NCBI GenBank assembly: GCA_964599235.1
Contig: CAZRDX010000007.1
Coordinates: 1-64,000, forward strand
DNA length: 64,000 nt
Direction of reading: 5' to 3'
DNA from: DRPN01 sp964599235
GTDB lineage: Bacteria > Bacteroidota > Bacteroidia > Bacteroidales > VadinHA17
Both the position numbers and the translations under genes were made by a program. Below the pieces are notes generated by a model. The model was not told the origin of the DNA and ran no database searches. It was given only the letters and a program-made list of their open reading frames with translations. How positions within the stretch are numbered: position 1 is the stretch's first letter; each line of letters starts with the position of its first letter. Below are positions 1 to 7,918 of this stretch, piece by piece.

Positions 1-70
1 CGAACTAACATCTTCTCGCTTTGATTGTTTCCGATTTTTTTGATACTTTAGAAAACAGTTTAATAACACA

Positions 71-101
71 CAGCATATGAAACGCCACGTGCCATATGCT
101 G
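71..101. repeat. Perfect 9-bp inverted repeat (hairpin)
   Basis: CAGCATATG (71-79) and CATATGCTG (93-101) are perfect reverse complements separated by 13 bases. There is no T-run after it. It lies just upstream of a short match to a typical insertion-sequence end (GACTGTCTAAAAA, 109-121) and of the transposase remnant at 193. It could be a leftover terminator or structure at an old insertion boundary; function unknown. Confidence 0.5.
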
Positions 102-192
102 ACCGTCAGACTGTCTAAAAACCCTTCTTTTTTTCATTAATTCTTTTCCGGGATATGTCAGGTAATGTCAACATTATTTTGTATATTTATTT

Positions 193-327
193 ATGAAATA
201 TATACAAGGAACAAGCCGGAGCCAACTCACTCTTTTCCCTGTATCACTGGATGATTCCATCGACCCTGACAATGAAGTTCGGGTCATTGATCTGTTTGTC
301 GAGAGTTTGAACTTTTCGGAAGTTTAG
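193..327 (+). pseudogene. IS1182-family transposase, N-terminal remnant
   Basis: An ATG-started frame of 44 codons ends in TAG at 325-327. Its translation begins MKYIQGTSRSQLTLFPVSLD and continues with a DNEVRVIDLFVESL segment. This is the conserved N-terminus of IS1182-type DDE transposases (usual pattern: R-x-Q-x-x-L-F-P-x-S-L-D, then N-x-V-R-V-I-D-x-F-V-x-S-L). Intact family members are about 450-550 residues, so over 90 percent is missing and no further transposase sequence is visible downstream. GACTGTCTAAAAACCC at 109-124 looks like a left terminal repeat, but no right end was found. The call rests on recalled family pattern. Confidence 0.7.
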
Positions 328-581
328 AATATTTTGTGTAAACGCTAAAAATTAAATTCTGCATCTTTCTTCAAATTTAATCAAAAATTGTTGGAGGATC
401 ATACCCCAGTTTTGGATTGGCATGACCCATTTTTTTTCAATTGAATGAAAGCTTCCCCAAAAACAGCCACGGGTAAAAAAATAGAGAAAATCGTTAAATC
501 ACGGAATTTGGGATGTAGAGAATAAGGAGGAGCTTTCGCTGTCAAACGTGAATCCCTTTTTTTTTCTTAACGAGTCAGGTA

Positions 582-615
582 ATTGCCCGATTGTCAGAAA
601 TAATATCTATCTTTG
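582..615 (+). promoter_or_regulatory. Candidate promoter for the 649 gene
   Basis: TATCTTTG at 608-615 matches the Bacteroidota -7 consensus TAnnTTTG exactly. ATTG at 582-585 could serve as the -33 element at 22-base spacing, slightly longer than the usual 19-21. The start codon follows 33 bases later. The rest of 1-648 holds only the hairpin and transposase remnant and is otherwise AT-rich with no recognisable gene. Confidence 0.45.
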
Positions 616-648
616 TAGTGAACATTAACTAACCTGCATGATATAAAG

Positions 649-1038
649 ATGAAACGTTTTCTCACTTACCTCTTCACGGCCCCTGTACTCGGCTTCGGCT
701 TATTCACCCTTTACCTGACCCTCTCCATTTTCTTTGATCTTTTCGGAGTAAGGGAAAAGGAAGGGAACTATGTATTGTTTGTTGTCTGGGCAAACTTTTT
801 CAGCAGTCTGGCTTATCTGGCTTCCGTATACGGTTTTATCAAATACAGGAAATGGACCACCCGCCTCCTTCTGTTCACGGTTGTCCTGCTCATCATCACT
901 TTTGCAGGTCTTCAGCTTCATATCCATTCAGGGGGGATCTATGAACCCAGGACCGTCGGAGCCTTGATCAAGAGAACAGGCATCACCCTGTTCTTTGCAT
1001 TGCTTTCCTATATCAACCACAAAAAGTTAAAATCCTGA
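649..1038 (+). CDS. Small four-helix membrane protein, unknown function
   Basis: A 129-residue protein not recognised as any named family. Hydrophobic segments at about residues 5-30, 42-63, 68-90 and 107-123 suggest four membrane helices, with short charged loops (REKEGN, KYRKW) and a basic C-terminal tail. It is likely an inner-membrane protein. It is preceded by a plausible -7 box and followed 11 bases later by the metallophosphoesterase gene, so the three genes from 649 to 2535 probably form one transcript. No catalytic motif is visible. Confidence 0.6.
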   Translation: MKRFLTYLFTAPVLGFGLFTLYLTLSIFFDLFGVREKEGNYVLFVVWANFFSSLAYLASVYGFIKYRKWTTRLLLFTVVLLIITFAGLQLHIHSGGIYEPRTVGALIKRTGITLFFALLSYINHKKLKS

Positions 1039-1049
1039 TCCAGGTAAGG

Positions 1050-1877
1050 ATGTCGCGTATTTCTGTCAGGACGTTTTTCGGGATGATCCTCCTTTTTGGG
1101 GCCATGGTCTCCTGCAGCACGTTGTTCGATTATTCACCCTATGCGATCGACTTTGATGCGAAGAACAGGGATGTGAATGCGCGGAACATCGCCAGGATCA
1201 CGGCACAGAACAACGACGACGGGGTGATCACCATTGCCTTCACGGGCGACAGCCACCGTTTCTACGACGAGCTGGACGACCTGGTAGAGGCCGTGAACCG
1301 ACTGAATGACAGCATGCGGATCGATTTCCTGGTCCATGTGGGGGACCTGGCGGATTTCGGTCTGCCCCAACAATACCTCTGGTCGAATGAGATCCTGATG
1401 CGTCTGAAGGTCCCCTATGTGGTGGTGATCGGCAACCACGATCTGGTCAGCAACGGCGGCGATTCGTACCAGACCATGTTCGGTCCTTTCAATTTCAGCT
1501 TCCTGTACGACAGCATCAGGTTCGTCGTCCTCAACACCAACAGTCTTGAGTTCGGTATGAAGGGGGATGTCCCGGATGTGGAGTGGCTCCGCAGCCGGCT
1601 GAAGCCCACCCCGGATTTCCGCAAGGCGGTGGTCCTTTTCCACGTGGGTCCCAACCAGGGAGAGTTCGACGAGAAGCTCCGGGAACCTTTCGGCGAGGCC
1701 ATGAGGGAATACGACAATGTCCTTTTCGCGGCACACGGGCATATCCATTCCTTCAAGATCTATGAACCCTTCGACGACGGCATCCCCTACATCAATGTTT
1801 ACGGTGTGGAATACCGGAAGTTCAATGTGGTCCGGATCCGCGGTGACGAATTTGAAGTCCTGACCTATGCTTTTTGA
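1050..1877 (+). CDS. Lipoprotein metallophosphoesterase
   Basis: A 275-residue calcineurin-like phosphoesterase predicted to be lipid-anchored. The signal peptide ends at a lipobox with Cys22 (VSC). The family's metal-binding blocks are present in order: GDSH at 66-69, GD at 98-99 (HVGDLADFG), GNHD at 128-131, a single His in LFHVGP, and GHIH near residue 230 (HGHIH). The set is complete, so it should be an active dinuclear-metal hydrolase; the substrate (phosphoester of unknown type) cannot be read from sequence. It probably acts in the periplasm or at the outer-membrane surface. Its 3' end overlaps the next gene by 11 bases, which implies translational coupling. Confidence 0.85.
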   Translation: MSRISVRTFFGMILLFGAMVSCSTLFDYSPYAIDFDAKNRDVNARNIARITAQNNDDGVITIAFTGDSHRFYDELDDLVEAVNRLNDSMRIDFLVHVGDLADFGLPQQYLWSNEILMRLKVPYVVVIGNHDLVSNGGDSYQTMFGPFNFSFLYDSIRFVVLNTNSLEFGMKGDVPDVEWLRSRLKPTPDFRKAVVLFHVGPNQGEFDEKLREPFGEAMREYDNVLFAAHGHIHSFKIYEPFDDGIPYINVYGVEYRKFNVVRIRGDEFEVLTYAF

Positions 1878-2535
1878 GACAGTTGACCACCGGTCTTCTT
1901 TGCCGTTCCGGCACAGCAGGAAAAAAACAATTTTTCTGGCAGGGCTCCTTCTTTCTGTCTTTTCATGGGGTCTGTATGCCCAAGAAAAAGAGGAACATGA
2001 AAAGGACAGCACCTACCGGCAGGCATACCGTTTCCTTCCGGATTATCTGAAGCTTCAGTATGCCGGGGGTATCGGGTTCATGTCCCTGGGTGCAGGCTAT
2101 ACTTATTTCCATCAACGGCTGGATGTGAGCATCTTCTACGGCGTCGTCCCCGAGGGAATGAGCATACAAACCCTGCACAGCCTCAGCATTCAGCTCACGG
2201 GCAAGTTCCTTCGTTACAAGGTGAAAAACATTGAGATCCTGCCTTTGAATTTCGGATGGTACGTTCACCACACTTTCGGGCACGAGTTCTGGGTCACCTT
2301 GCCCGACAAATATGTGAAGGGGTATTACTGGTGGTCGCCGGGACGTACGGCAGGTATTTTCCTGGGCGGGGAGATAAGGACGAAGCTGCTGGGAAGCAGA
2401 ACCCCCGCCTCCGGAACTGCTTTTTACGTTCGTGCCGGTTCAAGAGGACTGTACATAGCAAGCAAGTTCGGGAACCATTCGATCCCGATGAAGGACATCA
2501 TCGAGCTGGGGTTCGGGGTAGCAATATACCGATAG
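1867..2535 (+). CDS. Probable outer-membrane beta-barrel-like protein
   Basis: A 222-residue exported protein with an unusually long N-region before the hydrophobic signal core at about residues 21-38 (cleavage near LYAQ). A TTG at codon 12 could be a later start. The mature part is rich in alternating aromatic/Gly segments, such as AGGIGFMSLGAGYTYF, and ends in a short strand GFGVAIYR, as in small outer-membrane barrels. No named family was recognised. The start lies inside the 3' end of the metallophosphoesterase gene, so the two products may work together at the envelope. Confidence 0.6.
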   Translation: MLFETVDHRSSLPFRHSRKKTIFLAGLLLSVFSWGLYAQEKEEHEKDSTYRQAYRFLPDYLKLQYAGGIGFMSLGAGYTYFHQRLDVSIFYGVVPEGMSIQTLHSLSIQLTGKFLRYKVKNIEILPLNFGWYVHHTFGHEFWVTLPDKYVKGYYWWSPGRTAGIFLGGEIRTKLLGSRTPASGTAFYVRAGSRGLYIASKFGNHSIPMKDIIELGFGVAIYR

Positions 2536-2737
2536 AACAGTCCGCGCATCCACGTTCCGGCAGCTTGCTCACCAGTCAATCCCGGATCTACAGGGATCCG
2601 TCACTGCACTCCTGAAGACAATTAGGTTCCAGCCTGCTCAGGAATCCCATCCCTGAAACGATCATTTTGTTTTCGGGCCGGGAACAGGTTTCAAGGATTC
2701 CGTGACCACAGATCCCTGTTCTGTTACTTGATTTTCT

Positions 2738-2745
2738 TATTTTTG
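2738..2745 (+). promoter_or_regulatory. Candidate -7 box for the GH20-like gene
   Basis: TATTTTTG matches the Bacteroidota -7 consensus TAnnTTTG exactly and lies 65 bases before the start codon at 2811. No clear TTTG is seen at the expected -33 position. The surrounding gap (2536-2810) shows no gene. Confidence 0.4.
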
Positions 2746-2810
2746 ATTTTGAGACGACACGCATGAGTGATCCGAGAATCATCAATACATGAATCGTACA
2801 TTATACAGTC

Positions 2811-3914
2811 ATGAAAAAGACACTTTTAGTTCCGATCATCCTCTCATTGTCTCTTATCCTGCATGGTCAGAGCAGATTGGATTCGCTTTTTCCGGTACGG
2901 GGTTTGTGCATTGCGGCTCCCACCCCTGCCGGCCTGGATTCGTTCCTGTATTTCATTGAACACGAACTGGTACCGCGTCATGTAAACACCCTGGTGATCC
3001 GCATCGGCTACCGTTATGAGTTCAAGAAACATCCGGAACTGATCGACGACCATGCGCTTTCGGAAGAGGACGTAAAACGGATCGTCCGTGTCTGCAGGGC
3101 AAGAGGTATCCGGGTCATTCCGTTGATCAACATGCTGGGTCATCAGTCGTGGTATTCGGATGTGAACAAGCTGCTGGAAGCGTATCCTCAGTTCAATGAG
3201 ACCCCCTGGGTACCGCTCGATGCAGGCATCGACAGCTGGCCCAACAAATGGGGGCTTTACTGTCTCAGTTATTGTCCATTGCATCCTGATCTGCACAAGG
3301 TGATCTTCGATGTCATTGATGAGATCACGGAGGTGTTCGAGAGTGATGCCTTCCATGCCGGCATGGATGAGGTCTTTTACATCGGCATGGACGAGCGTTG
3401 CAAAGGACGCGATCCGGCAGAGCTTTTCGCGGGGGAGGTGCGGGCCATCCACGATCATTTGTCCTGTCAGGGCAAGGAGCTGTGGATCTGGGGTGACCGG
3501 CTCCTGGACGGCAAGACTACCGGCATGGGGGAATGGGATGCCAGCTTCAACAATACGTGGCGGGCCATCGACATGATCCCGAAAGACGTGGTGATCAATG
3601 ACTGGCATTATACACGCCCCTACCCCACCGCAGCCTATTTCGCCATCAAGGGTTTCCGTGTGATCACATGTCCTTATCGTCTTCCGGAAGTGGCTCTGGA
3701 ACAGCTGCATCTGATGGAATCTTTCCGTAACAGCGCTCCCGATGCCATGCGTCCCCGTTACATGGGGATCATGGAAACGGTCTGGACCTCTGCCGAAAAT
3801 GCCATCGACCAGTTCTATGGAAGGAAAGATGCTACCCATCCGCGGGGCGGCAGCTGGGTTGAGACCTTCAAAACGATCTTTGGCGAGATCAACCGCACCT
3901 CCCCCATGCACTGA
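2811..3914 (+). CDS. Secreted GH20-like beta-N-acetylhexosaminidase-type hydrolase
   Basis: A 367-residue protein with a cleavable signal peptide (residues 1-20, ending LHGQ) and a TIM-barrel catalytic domain. The motif HAGMDEV at residues 182-188 corresponds to the GH20 signature H-x-G-x-D-E, in which the Asp-Glu pair (186-187) orients the substrate N-acetyl group and acts as acid/base. An upstream VIPLINMLGHQSWY segment also fits the barrel. It lacks the usual N-terminal GH20b domain and is shorter than typical enzymes (about 500-700), so it is a compact, divergent member. Probably periplasmic cleavage of terminal HexNAc; the exact substrate is unknown. The polysaccharide deacetylase gene follows on the same strand. 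Confidence 0.75.
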   Translation: MKKTLLVPIILSLSLILHGQSRLDSLFPVRGLCIAAPTPAGLDSFLYFIEHELVPRHVNTLVIRIGYRYEFKKHPELIDDHALSEEDVKRIVRVCRARGIRVIPLINMLGHQSWYSDVNKLLEAYPQFNETPWVPLDAGIDSWPNKWGLYCLSYCPLHPDLHKVIFDVIDEITEVFESDAFHAGMDEVFYIGMDERCKGRDPAELFAGEVRAIHDHLSCQGKELWIWGDRLLDGKTTGMGEWDASFNNTWRAIDMIPKDVVINDWHYTRPYPTAAYFAIKGFRVITCPYRLPEVALEQLHLMESFRNSAPDAMRPRYMGIMETVWTSAENAIDQFYGRKDATHPRGGSWVETFKTIFGEINRTSPMH

Positions 3915-4124
3915 CACGGCGTGTTGTCCGTCCCCATCGCAGCCTACCGGATCTAGAAAGACCTTCCAACAGTCACTGTAGCGTCTCCTCTCGTGACGGT
4001 CCCTCCAAAAGGATCCCCGTCGCCGGCAGGTCCGATCCGGGTTCTGTGGTACGAAGGTTCATTGGGCATTCTTTCTTTTTCTTTATTGTTTACTTTTGGG
4101 AAGATTCACCAAAACCATTTCCTG

Positions 4125-4949
4125 ATGTTTGCATGGAATTCTTTTTTCCGGGGTCTTTTGTCCCTCCTCTTTTTTCTTCCGGGTCTTTTGCATGTTTCCG
4201 GACAGGTGGGGAGGACCGTTTTCTGGGAGGGTCGTTCCTGCGCGGTTGTTCTCACCTACGATGATGCCAGGGACGATCATCTGGATGTTGTGATACCGAT
4301 GCTGGATTCCGCGGGGTTGAGGGGCACTTTTTACCTTCCCGGCAACTCCGTTTCCCTGTACCGGCGTCTGGATGAGTGGAGGGCAGCTGCAGCCGAAGGG
4401 CATGAGCTGGGCAACCATACCCTTTTCCATCCCTGTTACGGCGAGAAGGACGGAAAGAAAAGGGCCTGGGTCAAGGCGGATTACGATCTTCTTCGCTATT
4501 CCCTGCAACGTTACCTCGATGAAGTGAGGGTGGACAACACATTGCTGAAAGCGATCGATGGGAAGGAAAAGAGGACCTTTGCCTATTCCTGCGGCGAGAC
4601 GGTCGTGGCCGGCCGGCCGTTGCCCCCTGAGGTGAAGCGGTATTGTGTGGCAGCCAGGGGAACACGAAGGGGTCTAAACGATCCCGGGGATCTTGATCTA
4701 TATGATCTGAAGGTCTTCAGTATCAACTCGACCCCTTTCGACACGCTTGTGGCCCGGATCCGGCAGGCGGAAGAAGAAGGTGCCCTTCTGATCTTTCTGA
4801 TGCATGGGGTGGGGAGAGGCACCCCTTACAGTCTCTCGGTGGAAGATCACCGGCGTCTGGTCAACTACCTGGCTTCCCGCCGCGAGACGGTCTGGGTGGC
4901 TCCCCTGCGTGAGATAGCGGGCTACCTGAAAGAAAAAAAGAGCCCCTGA
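4125..4949 (+). CDS. Polysaccharide deacetylase family protein (NodB-type)
   Basis: The start at 4125 is chosen because it gives a normal signal peptide (residues 1-26, ending HVSGQ); the frame is open further upstream but that part is not protein-like. The 274-residue product has NodB blocks: TYDDA at 44-48 (usually TFDDG), and the metal pair in GNHTLFHP (His98, His102). The family removes N- or O-acetyl groups from chitin-like polymers, peptidoglycan or other glycans using a divalent metal. A later HG pair near LMHGV fits motif 5. Only 14 bases separate its stop from the convergent S9 peptidase. Confidence 0.8.
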   Translation: MFAWNSFFRGLLSLLFFLPGLLHVSGQVGRTVFWEGRSCAVVLTYDDARDDHLDVVIPMLDSAGLRGTFYLPGNSVSLYRRLDEWRAAAAEGHELGNHTLFHPCYGEKDGKKRAWVKADYDLLRYSLQRYLDEVRVDNTLLKAIDGKEKRTFAYSCGETVVAGRPLPPEVKRYCVAARGTRRGLNDPGDLDLYDLKVFSINSTPFDTLVARIRQAEEEGALLIFLMHGVGRGTPYSLSVEDHRRLVNYLASRRETVWVAPLREIAGYLKEKKSP

Positions 4950-4963
4950 AGCTTCCTGTCCCC

Positions 4964-7828
4964 TCAACGTTTCTCTTCCATCGGTTCATACCCGTCGGTC
5001 TTCCCCTTCTCTGTGGCGGGTATACCTTTCACCATCCATGCCGGGGCAGGCTTGTCCTTGAGGTAATGGTCGTAGAACTGCATGGTCCGTATGGAGAGGT
5101 CCTTCTGGTCGGCCCGGCGGGTGAGGTTGTGTGCTTCGTTGTTGTATTCCAGCAGCCAGGCGGGCTTACCCAGGCGGCGCAGCGCCACGAAGAACTCGAT
5201 GCCTTGGTACCACGGTACTGCCCCGTCGTTGTCGTTGTGCATGATCAGCAAAGGAGTATGAATGCGGGGAACGAAAAAGATGGGTGAGTTCTCCACATAG
5301 AGCAGCGTTTTGTCCCAGAGGGTCCCCCCTATCCTGCTCTGGGTCTGTTCATACTGGAACATCCTGCTCATCCCTGATCCCCAGCGTATCCCACCGTAGG
5401 CGGAGGTCATGTTCGAGACGGGTGCCCCGCTGAAAGCACAACGGAACATGTCGGTGCGGGTCACCAGGTAAGCCACCTGGTAGCCTCCCCAGCTCTGTCC
5501 GTTGAGGGCCAGTCGTTCCCGGTCGATGAAAGGAAAACGGTCGACCATCGTCTGGGTACCGCTGACCACGGCATCGTAGGCACTCTGGCCGGGATAACCC
5601 TCACGGTAGGTGATGTCGGGCACGAAGATCAGATAGCCGTTGCTGGTGTACATGGTACGGTTGATGATCGAGCGACTGGGCGCCGGTACCCAGTGACGGT
5701 GCAGACCGTCGGAGCTGCGCTCATAGAAATAGACGATCATCGGATATTTACGGGAAGGATCGAAGTCCTCCGGCTTGTATAGAAGTCCCTGCAGTATCTC
5801 GCCCGTAAAGGAGGTCCATTCCACCAGTTCCACCGTACCCCAGAGATAATCTTTCTGTTGCGGGTTGGTATGGGAGATCTTGCGGGCTTTTCTCATCTTC
5901 ATGTCGCCTGTCCACAGCTCCGGATATTCGATGAACGAACCTTTCCTCCACATCAGGCGACCGGCTTTCTCGGCTTTCTTAAGGGAGGTATACTGGTAAT
6001 CTTCCAGTGTCAGCTCCACAGGTTGCCGGGGTTTCCCCGCGGTCGTGACAAAATATCCCGAACGTTTGTCGTGCAGCTGGAATGCCGAGAGATAGACCGT
6101 CTCCCCCGGGGCGACCGTCTCTTTGTCATTGTCCAGCCATACGGCACGCAGGCGCAGATTATGGTCGCGTCCGTAGCCTTGTGTGAGGCATACGGGTTCT
6201 TCCTCGCCCCAGGCATCCAGTTTCCAGAGGTCGTAACGGTCATAGACGATCACATGTCTGCCGTCGTCGTACCAGCGGGCAAAACCGTATGGGGGCGGAT
6301 TGCTGGGGGTATCGTGCTGCTCGTCGTAGAAAGCCACGGGGAGTGTTCCCGTCAGGAGGGCCTCTTCCCCTCCGGGGAGATGCCGGCCGTGCCAGGCGCT
6401 GTCCTTCACGCACCACCAGATCAGGGCATCTCCCTGTGGCGACAGGCTGTAGGAGGAGGGTGCCTTGGTGAGGAGCCGTTCTTTCCGGCCTGTCTCCACA
6501 TGGATCCTGTATACATCCCGGTACCAGTCGGCATCCCATGAGATGAGCATGCGATAAGGCAGGTTGGATGTTCCCAGTGCCCAGGTGGCATTGCCGTGCC
6601 GGGGCACCTCCGCTTCGGGCACCTCACGGCCGGCCAGCTGGACAAAGTGCTGTTTTCCGGGGAACCATACGGCCAGCCAGGTACGTTTTTTCTCCCGCTC
6701 CGCCTGCAGCTTCTGCATGGGCTGCAGATAGGGGTCTTTCCAGCTCCAGATGTCCACGTGGTATTTGTCCTCTTCCAGGAGTGTATCTTCCGGTTCGGGT
6801 CGTGGCAGGGGGGCAGTCCCCAGGAAAAGGCGTTCGCCGTTGTCGGAGAACCAGGGTCTGCGATGCCGGCTCACTCCCCATCCTGCCGGCATGCCGGCAG
6901 TGAGGCTGTCGACGGCCACCCCGGCGCTGTCGTCACCTTCCTGCCAGTATACGAGGCTGTAACGCTGTACCTTGCCGGTGTCGGCAGAATGCAGGAAAGC
7001 CACCTGCCGGCCTTCGCCGTCGATCGTCAGTTGCCGGGCATCCTCTTTCTTTCCTTCAGCCCTGAACAAACGAAGTCTTTTCCTCTCTTTCACTTTCAGA
7101 AGATGCATCTCCACCTGCTGCAACGAATCACCGCGATGCACCAGGATGGCCAGAGACCCGCCGTGACTTGCCTCCGCCTGGTCGATCACATCATGCCACA
7201 CCAGAGTGTCGCCCGTCAGAGGCGCCATGAACACCAGATCGGTACCTTTCGCCTTCCCGATACGCTTTTTCTCGCGCTCCCAAGCTTTCTTTTTTTGCCG
7301 GTAGGCTTTTTTCGCCTCTTCCGAAGCGTTCATACCCGTGGTGTCCGGCTCATCCGGATAGATCTTCCCGTGTCGGAGCCAGAGCCATTCCCCCTCTTTT
7401 TCCGGAAGCCCATAAGCGGTCACATTGGCGATCTTCTGCAGAGCAAGATCTTTCAGTATCAGTATTCCGAGGGAATCTTTGGGCATCTCGTCTTTCTTTT
7501 TCTTTTCCTTTTTGGCTTTTCGCACCACAGTATACTGAGGTTTGATGCGGAACACCAGGAGGCCGCTGCCTGCCGAGAAACGGGGTTCCTTTCCTCGGGG
7601 AAAAGAGTCGAGCCTGGCGTTCCGGTGGTCGTAAAGGTAAAGCCATCCGTCGCCCTGCTGAGGGTTGATCTCGTAGGCGATCCACCGGCCGTCGGGTGAG
7701 ATCGCCGTAGCGCCGATGCTTTTCCATGAATCGTACACCTCGTGCGTGAGCGGACGTTTGGTCTGCCCCTTGACCATAAACACAGGGAAAGCGGCAAGCA
7801 GGAGAAGAAAAAGAGAAAGTTTTTTCAT
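4964..7828 (-). CDS. S9 family peptidase (prolyl-oligopeptidase/DPP-type), secreted
   Basis: A 954-residue serine peptidase. The start at 7828 gives a clean signal peptide (MKKLSLFLLL...KGQ); an upstream ATG would add seven residues. The N-terminal two thirds is a propeller-type region (first blade near ISPDGRWIAYEI) with a Lys/Glu-rich stretch near residues 105-115. The C-terminal alpha/beta-hydrolase domain has the nucleophile Ser779 in GQSWGG, Asp868 in HNDNDGAVP, and His900 in NEAHNL, so the triad is complete. Related Bacteroidota enzymes cleave dipeptides from extracellular peptides. The tricorn-like gene lies immediately upstream on the same strand (90-base gap), so the two may form a peptide-degrading unit. 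Confidence 0.88.
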   Translation of the reverse strand: MKKLSLFLLLLAAFPVFMVKGQTKRPLTHEVYDSWKSIGATAISPDGRWIAYEINPQQGDGWLYLYDHRNARLDSFPRGKEPRFSAGSGLLVFRIKPQYTVVRKAKKEKKKKDEMPKDSLGILILKDLALQKIANVTAYGLPEKEGEWLWLRHGKIYPDEPDTTGMNASEEAKKAYRQKKKAWEREKKRIGKAKGTDLVFMAPLTGDTLVWHDVIDQAEASHGGSLAILVHRGDSLQQVEMHLLKVKERKRLRLFRAEGKKEDARQLTIDGEGRQVAFLHSADTGKVQRYSLVYWQEGDDSAGVAVDSLTAGMPAGWGVSRHRRPWFSDNGERLFLGTAPLPRPEPEDTLLEEDKYHVDIWSWKDPYLQPMQKLQAEREKKRTWLAVWFPGKQHFVQLAGREVPEAEVPRHGNATWALGTSNLPYRMLISWDADWYRDVYRIHVETGRKERLLTKAPSSYSLSPQGDALIWWCVKDSAWHGRHLPGGEEALLTGTLPVAFYDEQHDTPSNPPPYGFARWYDDGRHVIVYDRYDLWKLDAWGEEEPVCLTQGYGRDHNLRLRAVWLDNDKETVAPGETVYLSAFQLHDKRSGYFVTTAGKPRQPVELTLEDYQYTSLKKAEKAGRLMWRKGSFIEYPELWTGDMKMRKARKISHTNPQQKDYLWGTVELVEWTSFTGEILQGLLYKPEDFDPSRKYPMIVYFYERSSDGLHRHWVPAPSRSIINRTMYTSNGYLIFVPDITYREGYPGQSAYDAVVSGTQTMVDRFPFIDRERLALNGQSWGGYQVAYLVTRTDMFRCAFSGAPVSNMTSAYGGIRWGSGMSRMFQYEQTQSRIGGTLWDKTLLYVENSPIFFVPRIHTPLLIMHNDNDGAVPWYQGIEFFVALRRLGKPAWLLEYNNEAHNLTRRADQKDLSIRTMQFYDHYLKDKPAPAWMVKGIPATEKGKTDGYEPMEEKR

Positions 7829-7918
7829 AATGTTTGAATAAATGAACAAATAATTACCCTCTCCCCCGGGAGAAAGGCTCCGGGAGGATCATCTACCGGA
7901 AGATACTTTCGTATCTGT

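Noticed and set aside
1134..2012. A 292-codon minus-strand frame across two genes
   Set aside because: It crosses the metallophosphoesterase and the next gene; the phosphoesterase motifs prove the other strand.
2844..3917. A 357-codon minus-strand open frame opposite the GH20-like gene
   Set aside because: The plus strand encodes a signal peptide and the HAGMDEV motif; the reverse translation is featureless.
3993..4124. 44-residue N-terminal extension of the polysaccharide deacetylase
   Set aside because: The extension is not protein-like and would bury the signal peptide that begins at 4125.
7857..7873. CTCTCCCCCGGGAGA palindrome between the two peptidase genes as terminator
   Set aside because: The loop would be only two bases and no T-run follows on either strand.
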